Assembly (NCBI RefSeq): GCF_000176175.1
Contig: NZ_ACZP01000021.1
Span: 1-64,000 of the forward strand
Reading direction: 5' to 3'
DNA: 64,000 bases
DNA from: Vibrio furnissii CIP 102972
Lineage (GTDB): Bacteria > Pseudomonadota > Gammaproteobacteria > Enterobacterales > Vibrionaceae
Position numbers and translations under genes: made by a program. The notes under the pieces are model-generated. The model did not search any database and was not told the origin of the DNA. It saw only the letters and a list, made by a program, of their open reading frames with translations. Below, piece by piece: positions 46,778 to 56,226 of this stretch; the first letter of the stretch is position 1; the number at the start of each line of letters is the position of its first letter.

Positions 46778-47527
46778 CTATTTCACGCGATCAACAAACT
46801 GACACCGCTGATTGCCACATTGATATCGATTGGTGATCAGCGCGCCGTAATCGTTGATGTGGGTGATGAAGTATTCCCCCTTCACCGCCATGGTTAGTTT
46901 TTCGCGGCTGAACGGTTTTAGCATGATCGACTCAAACCCTTTGACCGGATTCGATTGGTTGTCGGTGATCGAAAAGTAAGTGGCATAAAACGGTGAGTTG
47001 TTTTCCAGCCATATCTCCTCCTGCACCATCTCAATCGAGGTCGCTTTGGCCTGCGCCAAATCGATGTTCTTGATTTGACTCAGCGCGGCCGGGCGATAAA
47101 ACAGTTTGATGACCGATTCAATGGCAAACTGAATCGAGCCGCCGGTTTGCCCCACTCGACTCTGCGCGCTTGACGCCATCTCTTTCGGTGGCACTTCACG
47201 TACGTGGAAATAGAACACGCTTTCACGATCGCTTGGCAATTCATCCAACCCCGACACTTTTTCAATCCGCAATACGGCATAATCGTCGCTGTTAATGCGC
47301 ACCAGCGGCGGCACGACCATAAACGGTTCAAGTATTTCATTGCCCTGTTCATCACTGATCCAAGCCTGTGACAAGTACGGCTGTTCAGCCGGATTTTTCA
47401 CCCGCACGGTTTCCAATGCGCTCTGCTGCGGAAAAATGATCCGCGTGCGATCGAGCGCCAACGCTGCGTGTGCACTGGCAGCCAACACGCTCCAAAGCAG
47501 CGCGACCCAAGTGAGATGTGTTTTCAT
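46778..47527 (-). CDS. Periplasmic fimbrial chaperone (PapD-like)
   Basis: A 249-residue exported chaperone with two Ig-like domains. The signal peptide ends near ASAHA. The first domain contains LDRTRIIFPQQ and the conserved Arg; the PPLVRINSDDYAVLRI region resembles the G1-strand lead, with QSRVGQTGGSIQFAIESVIKLFYRP as the FGL junction. It stabilises pilin subunits in the periplasm by donor-strand complementation and delivers them to the usher encoded just upstream (14 bases apart). Confidence 0.9.
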   Translation of the reverse strand: MKTHLTWVALLWSVLAASAHAALALDRTRIIFPQQSALETVRVKNPAEQPYLSQAWISDEQGNEILEPFMVVPPLVRINSDDYAVLRIEKVSGLDELPSDRESVFYFHVREVPPKEMASSAQSRVGQTGGSIQFAIESVIKLFYRPAALSQIKNIDLAQAKATSIEMVQEEIWLENNSPFYATYFSITDNQSNPVKGFESIMLKPFSREKLTMAVKGEYFITHINDYGALITNRYQCGNQRCQFVDRVK

Positions 47528-47541
47528 ATCGCCTCAAACAT

Positions 47542-50004
47542 TTAATGACAGTTCAGTAAGCGAATCGAACGCTCACCGTGTTGTGGAGTTTCCATCGCGA
47601 TGCGACAGGATTGGGCTTGCCCCCAAATCACCCTCAATTCGCTCTCTTGATTGACGCCAGAGAGATAAACCGCTTGCGCCGTGCCGACGAGGCCGACCTC
47701 TTCTTGATTGCGTTCGTCGATCACCGATGCGCCAAACGGAATGGGGTCACGCGAGACCAAGCGCGCCAAATAGCTTTCGCCCTGACGAGCACGAACCGAC
47801 TGATAGCCGATCGCTCCTTCTGTCAGCACCACGCTTTTGACTGAATCCAGCACCTCAACGTGTTTCGGCAGCGCCTTGTAATCGACCGTGTTCTGGCTTT
47901 TTTGATACGGCGTGATCCCGTTGACCAACGCTAAACCAAACGCATTCGATTCCTGTTTGCCCGTGCCTTGAATCGTCACATCAGGCACGCTGGTGTCGAG
48001 TAGCAGGCGTGTGTCTCCAGCCGTTAAATTGCTGTAAGCCAAGCCATGTTGAGTCATCAACACCGTACCGGACGCACTGGCGTTGACCTGCTTGTACGCA
48101 TCACTTTGTACGCTGCCGCCGAGCGACGTCGAGACATACGCAAAGTTGCGCTGATAGTTGCCGCTCACGCCAACCGACTCGCCTTCATACTCATCAAATG
48201 CAAGGCGATAGTTGGCATTGCGCGCGTTATCACGCCCCGCATAAGACAGGGTTTGCGCGTAACGATCGGCCGTGTGGCGCGACTGCATCGACACGGTGTG
48301 GCTGTTGCCAAGGGGAATGGAAATCCCCACCGACCACCCGTTCTCATCCTGACTGGCGTCGGTGCTTTGCCAACCTTGAGTATCGCTGTAACTGACGTGA
48401 CGACTCTGCGCGCGATACACGTTGGCATTGAGATAGAACATCAACCCATTGACCGACAACGGCTGCGACACGGTGAGGTCGTAGCGTTCCGAGCTGCGGC
48501 GAGAATCCCAGTAATTGCGCGCGTTGTACGAGAAAAACAAATTGGTGTTGGCGATGCTTTGCGTCAGCGTGATGTACTGTTCATCTTTCTTGTTATTGTT
48601 GGCCTGATACAACAAGGCCTGATTTCGCGCATCAAAGCTGTGCAGGTACTCATCGAACTCGTAGAATTTCTCCTGAGAAAAGCGATAGCCCGCAACGCGC
48701 ATCCCCAATCCCCAATCGGTGAGTGTGTTGTTGTAACTCACGCCGATCGAGGTGCCCGATAACGATTCACCATCCGGCAATTCAGTGTTGGCAAACGACA
48801 CATCCGCAGACAGCGCCCCCATGCTGCCAAAGTTCACCCCAGAACCGAGGGTGTAAACCTGATAGTCGCTGGAGAGTAACGTGCCGCCAAACAGCGACCA
48901 TTGGTTATTCAGGCCATACGAACCTTCCGCCGAGACGAAGCCGGGCCGATGTGCATAGATGTCGCGATCCGGCGCGCCAGCCGACAGGCTGTAACGAATG
49001 TGCCCGGGGCGCGTCAAATACTGCACCGATGCGCCGTTAACCTGATACCGCTGCACACTGCCATCTGCCAGCCGAATTTCGACATCGATTTCGCCTTGGC
49101 TCGACTGCGACAGATCGTCAATCACATACGGGCCGGGATTCACATTGACCACTTTCAGCACGCGCCCTTGCTGAGAAAGGGTGATGACCGCAGGGGCTTC
49201 AACGGTTCCGGAAATCACCGGCGAGTAGCCACGCAGGTAAGCGGGCAACATCTGATCGTCACTTTGCAGCCGCACACCATTCATGCGAAACGACGCGTAG
49301 ATCTCCGAACCAAACGCGGTGTTGCCAAAACTCAATTTGGATTTTATGTGGCGCAATGGTAGGTAGCCGTAGTATGAGGTGAGCTCGCCTCGGGTTTGCG
49401 ACGATTGCTGATAATTGGCACGCAAACGCACAGGCCCCGCGTTGACACCGACCACGCCAAAGGTCGTCCAATCATCAAACCAATCGCTATCCTGATTTTG
49501 TTTGGTGGCAAAGTAATTGGAGTGATAATCAAAGAACACACCGCCGATGCCGTCGTCCCATAGATTTGAATTCACAAAACCATTTTTATATTCTTCCGCC
49601 AAATATTCCTGCGGCAAGGTAATATCCATTCGACCTTTGGTTAAATCGGTCTGGATATTTGAAAATGCCACTTGTGAGAGCTGATAACATTCCTTATTTT
49701 CAGGCATGAATGTCGACAAATATTTTCCCAAACCAAGTGAATTAAGTGGCATACGTTCAATCATTGCTTGGGTCACACACACCTGTTCAGAGACAACGGA
49801 TATTCTTTCGGTATAGAGATAATCCTGATTAAAGAAAATATCGAACTGATATATTCCATCTGGAATATAGTTCGCTTGATTAAATTTACTCAGATCGACC
49901 ACACTGGATGATTTAATAAAATGGCTATTAAATTCAGCACCCGATGTAGAAAATGAAGCAATAGTCATACTGCCCAAGAGCATAATTGTTAACTCTAAGC
50001 GCAT
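47542..50004 (-). CDS. Outer-membrane fimbrial usher (PapC/FimD-like)
   Basis: An 820-residue usher. It begins with a signal sequence (MRLELTIMLLGSMTIASFSTSGA), then the N-terminal subunit-binding domain with FNQANYIPDGIYQFDIFFN and a Cys pair. The 24-strand barrel with its plug domain follows (about residues 130-660), including GYSPVISGTVEAPAVITLSQQGRVLKVVNVNPGPYVIDDLSQSSQGEIDVEI. Two C-terminal domains end in RIAMETPQHGERSIRLLNCH. It forms the pore through which fimbriae are built. It follows the major subunit by 66 bases and precedes the chaperone in one operon. Confidence 0.94.
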   Translation of the reverse strand: MRLELTIMLLGSMTIASFSTSGAEFNSHFIKSSSVVDLSKFNQANYIPDGIYQFDIFFNQDYLYTERISVVSEQVCVTQAMIERMPLNSLGLGKYLSTFMPENKECYQLSQVAFSNIQTDLTKGRMDITLPQEYLAEEYKNGFVNSNLWDDGIGGVFFDYHSNYFATKQNQDSDWFDDWTTFGVVGVNAGPVRLRANYQQSSQTRGELTSYYGYLPLRHIKSKLSFGNTAFGSEIYASFRMNGVRLQSDDQMLPAYLRGYSPVISGTVEAPAVITLSQQGRVLKVVNVNPGPYVIDDLSQSSQGEIDVEIRLADGSVQRYQVNGASVQYLTRPGHIRYSLSAGAPDRDIYAHRPGFVSAEGSYGLNNQWSLFGGTLLSSDYQVYTLGSGVNFGSMGALSADVSFANTELPDGESLSGTSIGVSYNNTLTDWGLGMRVAGYRFSQEKFYEFDEYLHSFDARNQALLYQANNNKKDEQYITLTQSIANTNLFFSYNARNYWDSRRSSERYDLTVSQPLSVNGLMFYLNANVYRAQSRHVSYSDTQGWQSTDASQDENGWSVGISIPLGNSHTVSMQSRHTADRYAQTLSYAGRDNARNANYRLAFDEYEGESVGVSGNYQRNFAYVSTSLGGSVQSDAYKQVNASASGTVLMTQHGLAYSNLTAGDTRLLLDTSVPDVTIQGTGKQESNAFGLALVNGITPYQKSQNTVDYKALPKHVEVLDSVKSVVLTEGAIGYQSVRARQGESYLARLVSRDPIPFGASVIDERNQEEVGLVGTAQAVYLSGVNQESELRVIWGQAQSCRIAMETPQHGERSIRLLNCH

Positions 50005-50070
50005 TGGGAATATCCAGATTAAACGGCAGGTACACAGCCTCGAGCGCCGCCCGAAGCTGTGGCAATCTTA

Positions 50071-50616
50071 TTATTGGTAGCTCACGCGAAGCAGCGCCCA
50101 CGATTCCGCATTACCGGCGGTCACCGGATTAGCCGTGACATCGACGTTCGCTTCATACGCAGCCGAGAACGACGCAATGTTGGTGCCATCTAGCAGGGTG
50201 TTGCTCGCCGCAACTGCGCCGTTATCGACCGGTTTGCCATTGTGCAGAATACGCACGCCAATGCCGGTGGCGCCGCCTTCCACGCTAAACAGTTTGCCGG
50301 TGGCATCTTGGTTCGATAGGAAGGTAAAGCTCGCCGTCTTGGAGATGGTGGTATCACAATCCGTCAACTTGATGTTGAACGATACCGGTGTTGAACGGTC
50401 GCCTTTCGCTTTAAAAATGTGCGTTGGGTGCTGACCCAATTCGATGGTTTGATCGATGCTGTCAGGTGCCAAACCACAAGCCGCCTCCACAATTTCTCCC
50501 TTGAAATAAACGTTGGTGGCGTTGTCTGCAAGCGCAGGCGCAGACAACGTCGCACCAACCATTGAAACCGATGCTGTGGCGACCATTAACAGGTTTCTTT
50601 TCGTTTTAAAAAGCAT
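50071..50616 (-). CDS. Fimbrial major subunit
   Basis: A 181-residue chaperone-usher pilin, the first gene of the operon. The signal peptide ends near APALADN. The mature protein has Cys in EAACGLAP and LTDCDT, a typical pilin disulfide, and the C-terminal ALLRVSYQ strand used for polymerisation. It is a close paralogue of the orphan subunit at 40864-41412. The 380-base AT-rich region upstream is shared with a divergent ToxR-like regulator, the likely controller. Confidence 0.9.
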   Translation of the reverse strand: MLFKTKRNLLMVATASVSMVGATLSAPALADNATNVYFKGEIVEAACGLAPDSIDQTIELGQHPTHIFKAKGDRSTPVSFNIKLTDCDTTISKTASFTFLSNQDATGKLFSVEGGATGIGVRILHNGKPVDNGAVAASNTLLDGTNIASFSAAYEANVDVTANPVTAGNAESWALLRVSYQ

Positions 50617-50996
50617 GAATTAACTCCGTTATAAATATTATTTCTATCTATTTTAAATAATCATTAACCCATTCAATTAATCAATTCATTCATTATTCAT
50701 TGACCAATTCAATGGAACTCGTTGTTTATTAAGCTACGCTCATGACTGATGGCGTCATACGACACAAAAGCCGCAACAAACGCAGCGAATGAATTACAAC
50801 AAGAAACGGACAATCAACCCAATGAAACACCCTTTTTCACAGTGATTCATATAAAAAAACATAAATTAATGACATGTAATATGCAAAAACAAGAAAATAT
50901 AAATAGAATCCATGCGAATGATGTGGATAACAATATTTAATTCTGTGACATTCAAATAGACCAAACCTTTCCATACATAGATAACAAGGGATTATA
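50617..50996. other. AT-rich divergent control region of the fimbrial operon
   Basis: 380 bases, strongly AT-rich, between the fimbrial major subunit (leftward) and the ToxR-like regulator (rightward). The block 50659-50714 is made of recurring TTCATT and CAATT units, a plausible site for a winged-helix regulator or H-NS. A 63-codon open frame at 50749 lacks a ribosome binding site and is rejected. Confidence 0.45.
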
Positions 50997-51719
50997 ATGA
51001 AAGAGTTTGAAGGCTATATATATCAGCCGACTTTCAACATATGTCAGTACGAGTTCAGCGATGGAAGTGTATTTTTGCCTGAGCAATTCAGCATCTTCTC
51101 CACCGATGGGGAACGATACCTGATCAGTTACAATGAGTGCGTCGCACTGTGCACCTTGCTCGAATATCAGAACACATTTGTGATGCGCAAAACCCTGCTT
51201 CATGCCATTTGGGGCAACCGAGGGTTATTGGTGGATGAAAACAGCCTCAACCAGTGTATCTCTCGCCTTAGAAAGCAAATCAATCACAGTTGTTTAAAGC
51301 AGGTCGTTCAAATCGAAACCCTGCCTAAAATTGGCTACAAAATCGTGACGGAGACCAAACGAAAGCACGCCACTAACCGCCCCAAAAAGCCCCGCCCCCC
51401 CATCACCAAACCTCATCACGAGTACCGTAAAAAGTTACTGTTGGTGAGTGCGCTCTCTTTTTCATCCATGATTGGCGCTGTGGCTTATCTGACGATCAGT
51501 CCATCAGGGCATCGAATCTCTAATCTATTGAGCGATGAACTGAGTCTGTTATTTGATGACGACGAACGGGAATATGTTGAAAAGACGCAGTCGATTGATG
51601 GGGAGAGTAAAACCATTTACTGCTTTAACAATACCAAGGGAAAGGCAATGGCAGTCAGTGGCTCGGCGCGCACCATTTGCCTGTTTAAAGATGAATCCGC
51701 CGTCCCGATCCAGGAATAA
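50997..51719 (+). CDS. Membrane-anchored winged-helix regulator (ToxR/CadC-like)
   Basis: A 240-residue one-component membrane regulator. Residues 1-115 form an OmpR-type winged helix (LISYNECVALCTLLEYQNTFVMRKTLLHAIWGNRGLLVDENSLNQCISRLRKQI, then a hairpin with IETLPKIGYKIV). A basic, proline-rich linker follows (KKPRPPITKPHHEYRKK). One transmembrane helix (about 146-165, LLLVSALSFSSMIGAVAYLTI) leads to a short periplasmic domain of about 70 residues with two cysteines (YCFNN and TICLF), like the ToxR/TcpP sensor pair. It is divergent from the fimbrial operon and probably controls it. The signal is unknown. Confidence 0.85.
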   Translation: MKEFEGYIYQPTFNICQYEFSDGSVFLPEQFSIFSTDGERYLISYNECVALCTLLEYQNTFVMRKTLLHAIWGNRGLLVDENSLNQCISRLRKQINHSCLKQVVQIETLPKIGYKIVTETKRKHATNRPKKPRPPITKPHHEYRKKLLLVSALSFSSMIGAVAYLTISPSGHRISNLLSDELSLLFDDDEREYVEKTQSIDGESKTIYCFNNTKGKAMAVSGSARTICLFKDESAVPIQE

Positions 51720-51779
51720 CGTCTCCACGCTCAAACCGCATGCTCGGAGGTGGGCCACTTAAAGTTCAATTGGGGTACA

Positions 51780-51806
51780 AAAAAGGCTGGCACCTGGCCA
51801 GCCTTT
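51780..51806. terminator. Bidirectional terminator between the regulator gene and satP
   Basis: AAAAAGGCTGGC-CAGGT-GCCAGCCTTTT (minus-strand reading is equivalent): an 8-bp GC-rich stem with A and T runs, 16 bases from the satP stop codon. Confidence 0.88.
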
Positions 51807-51821
51807 TCCTGATACGTTTAA

Positions 51822-52415
51822 TTACGCAGCGATTTCTTGTGCAACCGGAGCCGCTTTTTTCTTCTCACCGATTGGCAGAACCACGCGGCCGTACTCGTTG
51901 TTAATCACTTGCGCCATCGCGAAGTATACTGCGCTTGCGCCACAGAAGATGCCTTCGAAACCTGCGATCATGCCGATGAATTCGCTACCAGTAAAATCAC
52001 GAATCGCTAGCAGTGCAAACAGGATGGTCAGTGAACCGAACACCACTTGTTTTGCCACTGGGTAGCACAGTGAACCGATGAACATGAATCCTGTGAAGAT
52101 GCCCCACAATGCGAGGTACCAACCCATGAACGGTGCAGGACTTGCTGGCAGACCCATTTTTGGCATCACCAACAGGCCAACCAGCGTCAGCCAGAACAGA
52201 CCGTAAGAAGTAAACGCCGTTGTACCGAATGTATCACCGCGCTTAAAGCACATGATGCCTACAATCACTTGGCTCAAACCGCCGTAGAAAATACCCATCG
52301 CAAGAATCATCGAATCGATTGGGAAGAAACCTGCGTTGTGAATATTCAGCAGAATAGTCGTCATACCGAAACCCATGAGACCGAGCGGCGCAGGGTTGGC
52401 TAATTTAGTAGACAT
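51822..52415 (-). CDS. satP: Acetate uptake transporter (SatP/YaaH, GPR1/FUN34 family)
   Basis: A 197-residue inner-membrane protein with six hydrophobic segments. The family signature [26 protein letters not shown] occurs at residues 7-32. The remaining helices include [24 protein letters not shown] and [16 protein letters not shown]. It moves acetate and succinate with protons. Length matches E. coli SatP (188) with a charged tail. Transcribed alone. Confidence 0.93.
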   Translation of the reverse strand: MSTKLANPAPLGLMGFGMTTILLNIHNAGFFPIDSMILAMGIFYGGLSQVIVGIMCFKRGDTFGTTAFTSYGLFWLTLVGLLVMPKMGLPASPAPFMGWYLALWGIFTGFMFIGSLCYPVAKQVVFGSLTILFALLAIRDFTGSEFIGMIAGFEGIFCGASAVYFAMAQVINNEYGRVVLPIGEKKKAAPVAQEIAA

Positions 52416-52585
52416 TCAAGTTACCTTACAAAAGTGTTGATAAAAAATACGCGCGGATTTTAATTACGCATAAATAAAAGTATAGAACTCAAAAATGAGA
52501 TCTAAGATTACCAAAATACAAACACCGCAAACCCGAACGATAGATAACGCCAATCAACTGATAAATAATAACTTTTATAAAAACA

Positions 52586-52613
52586 AAAAGGGCCTTCCAC
52601 ATAAGAAAGGCCC
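52586..52613 (-). terminator. Terminator after the TrmB-type regulator gene
   Basis: On the minus strand GGGCCTT and AAGGCCC pair around a short loop and run into TTTTTGTTTTT. It lies about 50 bases beyond the regulator stop codon and ends the leftward glucan operon. Confidence 0.85.
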
Positions 52614-52664
52614 GAGAGCGATAAAAAATAAATTATTTACAAGATATTTCATCCCAAAACAACA

Positions 52665-53501
52665 TCAGCTCGAGGTTTGTACCTGAGAGATCAGGCGGCC
52701 ATCTGCCACCATGTTATTTTCCAGTTCATGTACGGTTGCGATTCGGCAACGCTGATCTGGAGCCAGCTTCTCATACTCCGTGAGATAAATATCACTGTGG
52801 ATATGCTCTGCCATCATTTTGATGATTAGGCGGTTATTAGAGTAGAGCCCCTGCGTTTCCTCACGGTGCGAAAAAATCATGGCCTGTTTCATGTCTATCA
52901 CCATCATGAAACGGTGCGACGGATAACGTTGCTCCGGGTTTTCAGAGCGCGAATAGTGCTCAATTTTTGGATGTGGCAGTGTCAGTCGGTTGAAGGAAAA
53001 GACGATAACTCGAACGCCTCGTTCTATCGCCTGAGAGATTTCGTCGGCGAGTAAATCAAGATGAAAATCTGTATTCAGATACACTTCGACTTGCGCCAGA
53101 TTGAGCAGCTCTCTGGCTTTCTGCAGCAGATTCTCGAATCCGGAGACATTGTAAATAAACTCTTTCTCTTCCTGGAGCATCATACGTGACAGCTCCTTTT
53201 TCAGGATATGAATGTCCTCTATAGTCTTTTTCTCAATCTGATTGAAGATCAAATCGGGAGACTTTGCTTCATATTCTTTGGTTTCACCGTCGGATAAGAA
53301 AATACAACCATTTTTGTATAAGTTGTCGATCGATGAATATACCGAAGAGCGGGAAAGAGAAATTTCTTTGGCTATCTTGTAGCCACTGGCACGGCCATTT
53401 TTCAATAAATTGATGTAAACCAATGCATCGGTCTTGGTAAAACCAAAGCCCATCAGTTTTGTTACCAGTTCGGTCACGGGGGTTCCTCGGTGATGCTTCA
53501 C
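52665..53501 (-). CDS. TrmB family transcriptional regulator of the glucan locus
   Basis: About 278 residues. The N-terminal TrmB helix-turn-helix is clear (LMGFGFTKTDALVYINLLKNGRASGYKIAKEISLSRSSVYSSIDNLYKNGC, residues 16-66). The effector domain contains VYLNTDFHLDLLADEISQAIERGVRVIVFSFNRL. TrmB proteins sense sugars, chiefly maltose and trehalose in archaea; bacterial members are less common. The GTG start at 53501 overlaps the upstream TGA (GTGA); a second GTG at 53477 with a GAGGA site is a possible alternative. As the last gene of the leftward operon, it is probably autoregulated and controls both arms of the locus. Confidence 0.87.
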   Translation of the reverse strand: MKHHRGTPVTELVTKLMGFGFTKTDALVYINLLKNGRASGYKIAKEISLSRSSVYSSIDNLYKNGCIFLSDGETKEYEAKSPDLIFNQIEKKTIEDIHILKKELSRMMLQEEKEFIYNVSGFENLLQKARELLNLAQVEVYLNTDFHLDLLADEISQAIERGVRVIVFSFNRLTLPHPKIEHYSRSENPEQRYPSHRFMMVIDMKQAMIFSHREETQGLYSNNRLIIKMMAEHIHSDIYLTEYEKLAPDQRCRIATVHELENNMVADGRLISQVQTSS

Positions 53502-54421
53502 ACTATTTTTCCTGTCAAGGTTAGCACTCCTCGTGATTCGAATGTAGGGCGTTTTAACGTTTTTACGCTATGTATCGAGCTTGCACCCTGTGCAAAGCGG
53601 AATTCATCACCGCACAAACACACGATCTCAGGCAAAACCTCACAGGGGCAATAGCGACTCAGAGAACTTTTTAGTGTCAACGCCAGATCCCTCCGCAGTA
53701 TCAGACTGCCGCTGAGGATAAGTAGCGCAGGCCGAAAGCACGTCACCGGATCACATAAGGCACGGGCAAGCTGATCGACCCAGATCCGGTATATTCGAGC
53801 AGACCAGCCGTGAGTATCCTCAATTCCGTTGAGAATATGACTGGCTGAGTCGCTCTGCAACGAAAGCTGATGATACTGACGTTCGACCCCTTTTTGAGAC
53901 ACATATTGCCGTACACACTCATCACTGCCACACCAACAAAGCGGCGTAATACCATCGATGAGACTCTCATACCCTTTGAGTGGCTGGTGTGCCCAACACA
54001 AATCGAGCACATTACCCTCTGGATCACGGTGCCAAAGTTCATCGGCGACACACAAATCACAACCGTCGTCCAACACCGCACTCAAAATGTTTCCCTTTGG
54101 GAGGTCCCCAACCTGAGTTAATGCGATCACCGCGGGCTCAAACAGATGACAAGGGATCGCAAGCTGGGCGGTTATCGACTGAGCCAATTCTGCCTTTGAT
54201 TCCTTATGGTCGGCTTGCCAGCAATCGGGCATAACCGTGAGCCCAATCTGTGTAAAAGGACCAAACATGCGCTGCATGCTCCGCGCCATTTTTATGATCA
54301 AATCCGTTGTTGATTGCGGGCTATGCAACGTCTTTTGTTGGTTACGATAGATAAGATTTTTATTACTGTCGAACAGAACACTACGAACCCACTCTGAATC
54401 AACAGACAGTCCAAGTTTCAT
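53498..54421 (-). CDS. Degenerate ROK-like protein
   Basis: A 307-residue protein that resembles the ROK family (sugar kinases and regulators) but is altered at key sites. The ROK zinc motif is present as CWCGSDECVRQYVS (about residues 160-173). The N-terminal phosphate loop DIGGTK is replaced by GLSVDSEWVR. The second ATP motif, normally GxGxGGG, is LDDGCDLCVAD. Kinase activity is therefore doubtful; a sugar-sensing or accessory role with the TrmB regulator is more likely. Its ATG overlaps the GH13 stop codon (ATGA), and it is coupled to the regulator downstream. Confidence 0.6.
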   Translation of the reverse strand: MKLGLSVDSEWVRSVLFDSNKNLIYRNQQKTLHSPQSTTDLIIKMARSMQRMFGPFTQIGLTVMPDCWQADHKESKAELAQSITAQLAIPCHLFEPAVIALTQVGDLPKGNILSAVLDDGCDLCVADELWHRDPEGNVLDLCWAHQPLKGYESLIDGITPLCWCGSDECVRQYVSQKGVERQYHQLSLQSDSASHILNGIEDTHGWSARIYRIWVDQLARALCDPVTCFRPALLILSGSLILRRDLALTLKSSLSRYCPCEVLPEIVCLCGDEFRFAQGASSIHSVKTLKRPTFESRGVLTLTGKIV

Positions 54422-56211
54422 AATACTTCCTGTGATACAAGGTTACGCAATTCGAATCCAAAGGCTGGCAGGATAATGTCAACGCCGTTGACGCGACACG
54501 TACTCGGCTGGCCACTATTATTCATGACCACCTGCAAAGACCCTTTGCAAAACGCAATCACATGCGAATGCTCAACCGGGATCCATTCCAAATAGGGCTG
54601 ATTGCACTCAGGGTAGCGCTTTCGCAACAAAATCAGCTTTTGAATAAACGCTTTAAATTCAAGATCCTGATATTTTTCCTCCCAAATCATACATTTTCGG
54701 TTAAGTTCCAACCCCATGCCCTTCTTCCCATCCATACCTATCTCTCCACCGTAATAAATACATGGAGACCCCACCTGAGTGAACATGAACAAGTAAGATA
54801 GCTTCGCCTTACGTTTGTCGTTTTGACACAGCGTCAATAGGCGAGTGGTGTCATGACTTTCCAGCAAATTAAACATCGCCTCATTGACATTGCGCGGATA
54901 GGCAAGATACGACTTTGTAACCGCATGCATAAAGGCGCTCTTTTCGATGGCTCCAAGAGCAAAAAAATCAGTGACGGCCTGCGTCAGCGGATAATTCATC
55001 AGCGAATCATATTGATCCCCCCGCAACCAGGGAATCCCTTCATGCCAGATTTCACCGAGGATATAGCAATCCGGTTTGATGCTTTTAACTAAGCGGCGAA
55101 AGTCTCGCCAGAATTCATGATCGACCTCATTAGCGACATCGAGACGCCAGCCATCAATATCAAACTCTTCCAGCCAATGACGGGCAACATCAAGCAAGTA
55201 CGCGCGACACGCTGGATTTTCAGTCTTGAGCTTGGGCATTTCAGCCACATTCGCAAAGGTTTCGTAGTTGAGGTTGCTGTAGTCCCATTCTGATCGCGGC
55301 TTCTCGGGGTAAACAGGAAAGCGTTTGATCCAAAACCAATCGGCATACGGCGATTTTTCGCCTTTTTCAACCACATCCAACCACAAGGGCGACTGATGAC
55401 CAATATGGTTAAATACCGCATCCAGCATCACTTTCATGCCTCGCTGATGAGCCTCTCTCACCAGCGCCCGAAATGCTTCATTACCACCGAAATGGGGATC
55501 AACATTGTAGTAATCGACCGTGTCATACTTATGGTTCGCTGGTGCAGTAAAGATCGGACAGAAATAGAGACCGTTGACCCCGAGATCCTGTAAATAGTCC
55601 AGCTTCTCAATGACGCCCCATAAATCGCCCCCCATAAAGTTACGACTGGTTGGCTGGTTACCCCAAGGTTCAACACCAGTCGGAGAAATATCGGGGCGCC
55701 CGTTGTGGAAACGTTCAGGGAAAATCTGATACCAAACGGTATCACGGACCCACGTCGGTGTTTTCAACACATCGACTGGGTTAATGTAAGGGAAACAGAA
55801 AAAATTGCTTAAGTTACTGAGTTCCACTTCGGCCTGTAAGACTTCGCGAATATCTACGCAGTGCTTTTCACCGAACAACAGTTTTTCACCATCTTTCCCA
55901 TGAAGAATGAAACCATACCGAGCGCGTTTTTTAGGCGGAACATATGAGGCAAACCAGTGATCATGATGCTCGCTGCATCCCTCCCGCAGCATGGGCACTT
56001 CAGTTCCCCCAATCCAGCCGTGCGCGTCGCTGCCGCCTAAGTTCCCCCCATCTAACCCCCCCTCAGCCCAGGTGTAAGGATCGCCGATCCACAAAGTGAC
56101 TTTATCCACCTCACCTTTTGCACTGCGGAATCGAATGTGTAATGTCTGGTCATCATAGGCGTAACTGTCTGCACTTTTTGCCAAGTGTGTCAGTGAGCTT
56201 CTTGTAATCAT
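54418..56211 (-). CDS. Cyclomaltodextrinase / neopullulanase-type GH13 glycosidase
   Basis: A 597-residue cytoplasmic enzyme (no signal peptide) that hydrolyses cyclodextrins, maltodextrins or pullulan. An N-terminal CBM34-like domain occupies about residues 1-130. The GH13 barrel shows GDLWGVIEKLDYLQDLGVNGLYFCPIF, the nucleophile Asp358 in WRLDVANEVDH, the acid Glu387 in GEIWHEG and the stabiliser Asp454 in ESHDTTR. The length is that of Klebsiella CymH (about 598, from memory). It follows the permease genes after 15 bases and is translationally coupled to the ROK-like gene. Maltogenic amylase activity is an alternative. Confidence 0.92.
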   Translation of the reverse strand: MITRSSLTHLAKSADSYAYDDQTLHIRFRSAKGEVDKVTLWIGDPYTWAEGGLDGGNLGGSDAHGWIGGTEVPMLREGCSEHHDHWFASYVPPKKRARYGFILHGKDGEKLLFGEKHCVDIREVLQAEVELSNLSNFFCFPYINPVDVLKTPTWVRDTVWYQIFPERFHNGRPDISPTGVEPWGNQPTSRNFMGGDLWGVIEKLDYLQDLGVNGLYFCPIFTAPANHKYDTVDYYNVDPHFGGNEAFRALVREAHQRGMKVMLDAVFNHIGHQSPLWLDVVEKGEKSPYADWFWIKRFPVYPEKPRSEWDYSNLNYETFANVAEMPKLKTENPACRAYLLDVARHWLEEFDIDGWRLDVANEVDHEFWRDFRRLVKSIKPDCYILGEIWHEGIPWLRGDQYDSLMNYPLTQAVTDFFALGAIEKSAFMHAVTKSYLAYPRNVNEAMFNLLESHDTTRLLTLCQNDKRKAKLSYLFMFTQVGSPCIYYGGEIGMDGKKGMGLELNRKCMIWEEKYQDLEFKAFIQKLILLRKRYPECNQPYLEWIPVEHSHVIAFCKGSLQVVMNNSGQPSTCRVNGVDIILPAFGFELRNLVSQEVL

Positions 56212-56226
56212 AATGCTTCCTGTAAA

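Noticed and set aside
50749-50940. 63-codon plus-strand frame upstream of the ToxR-like gene
   Set aside because: No ribosome binding site, low-complexity Asn/Lys-rich product in AT-rich DNA, and no known family.
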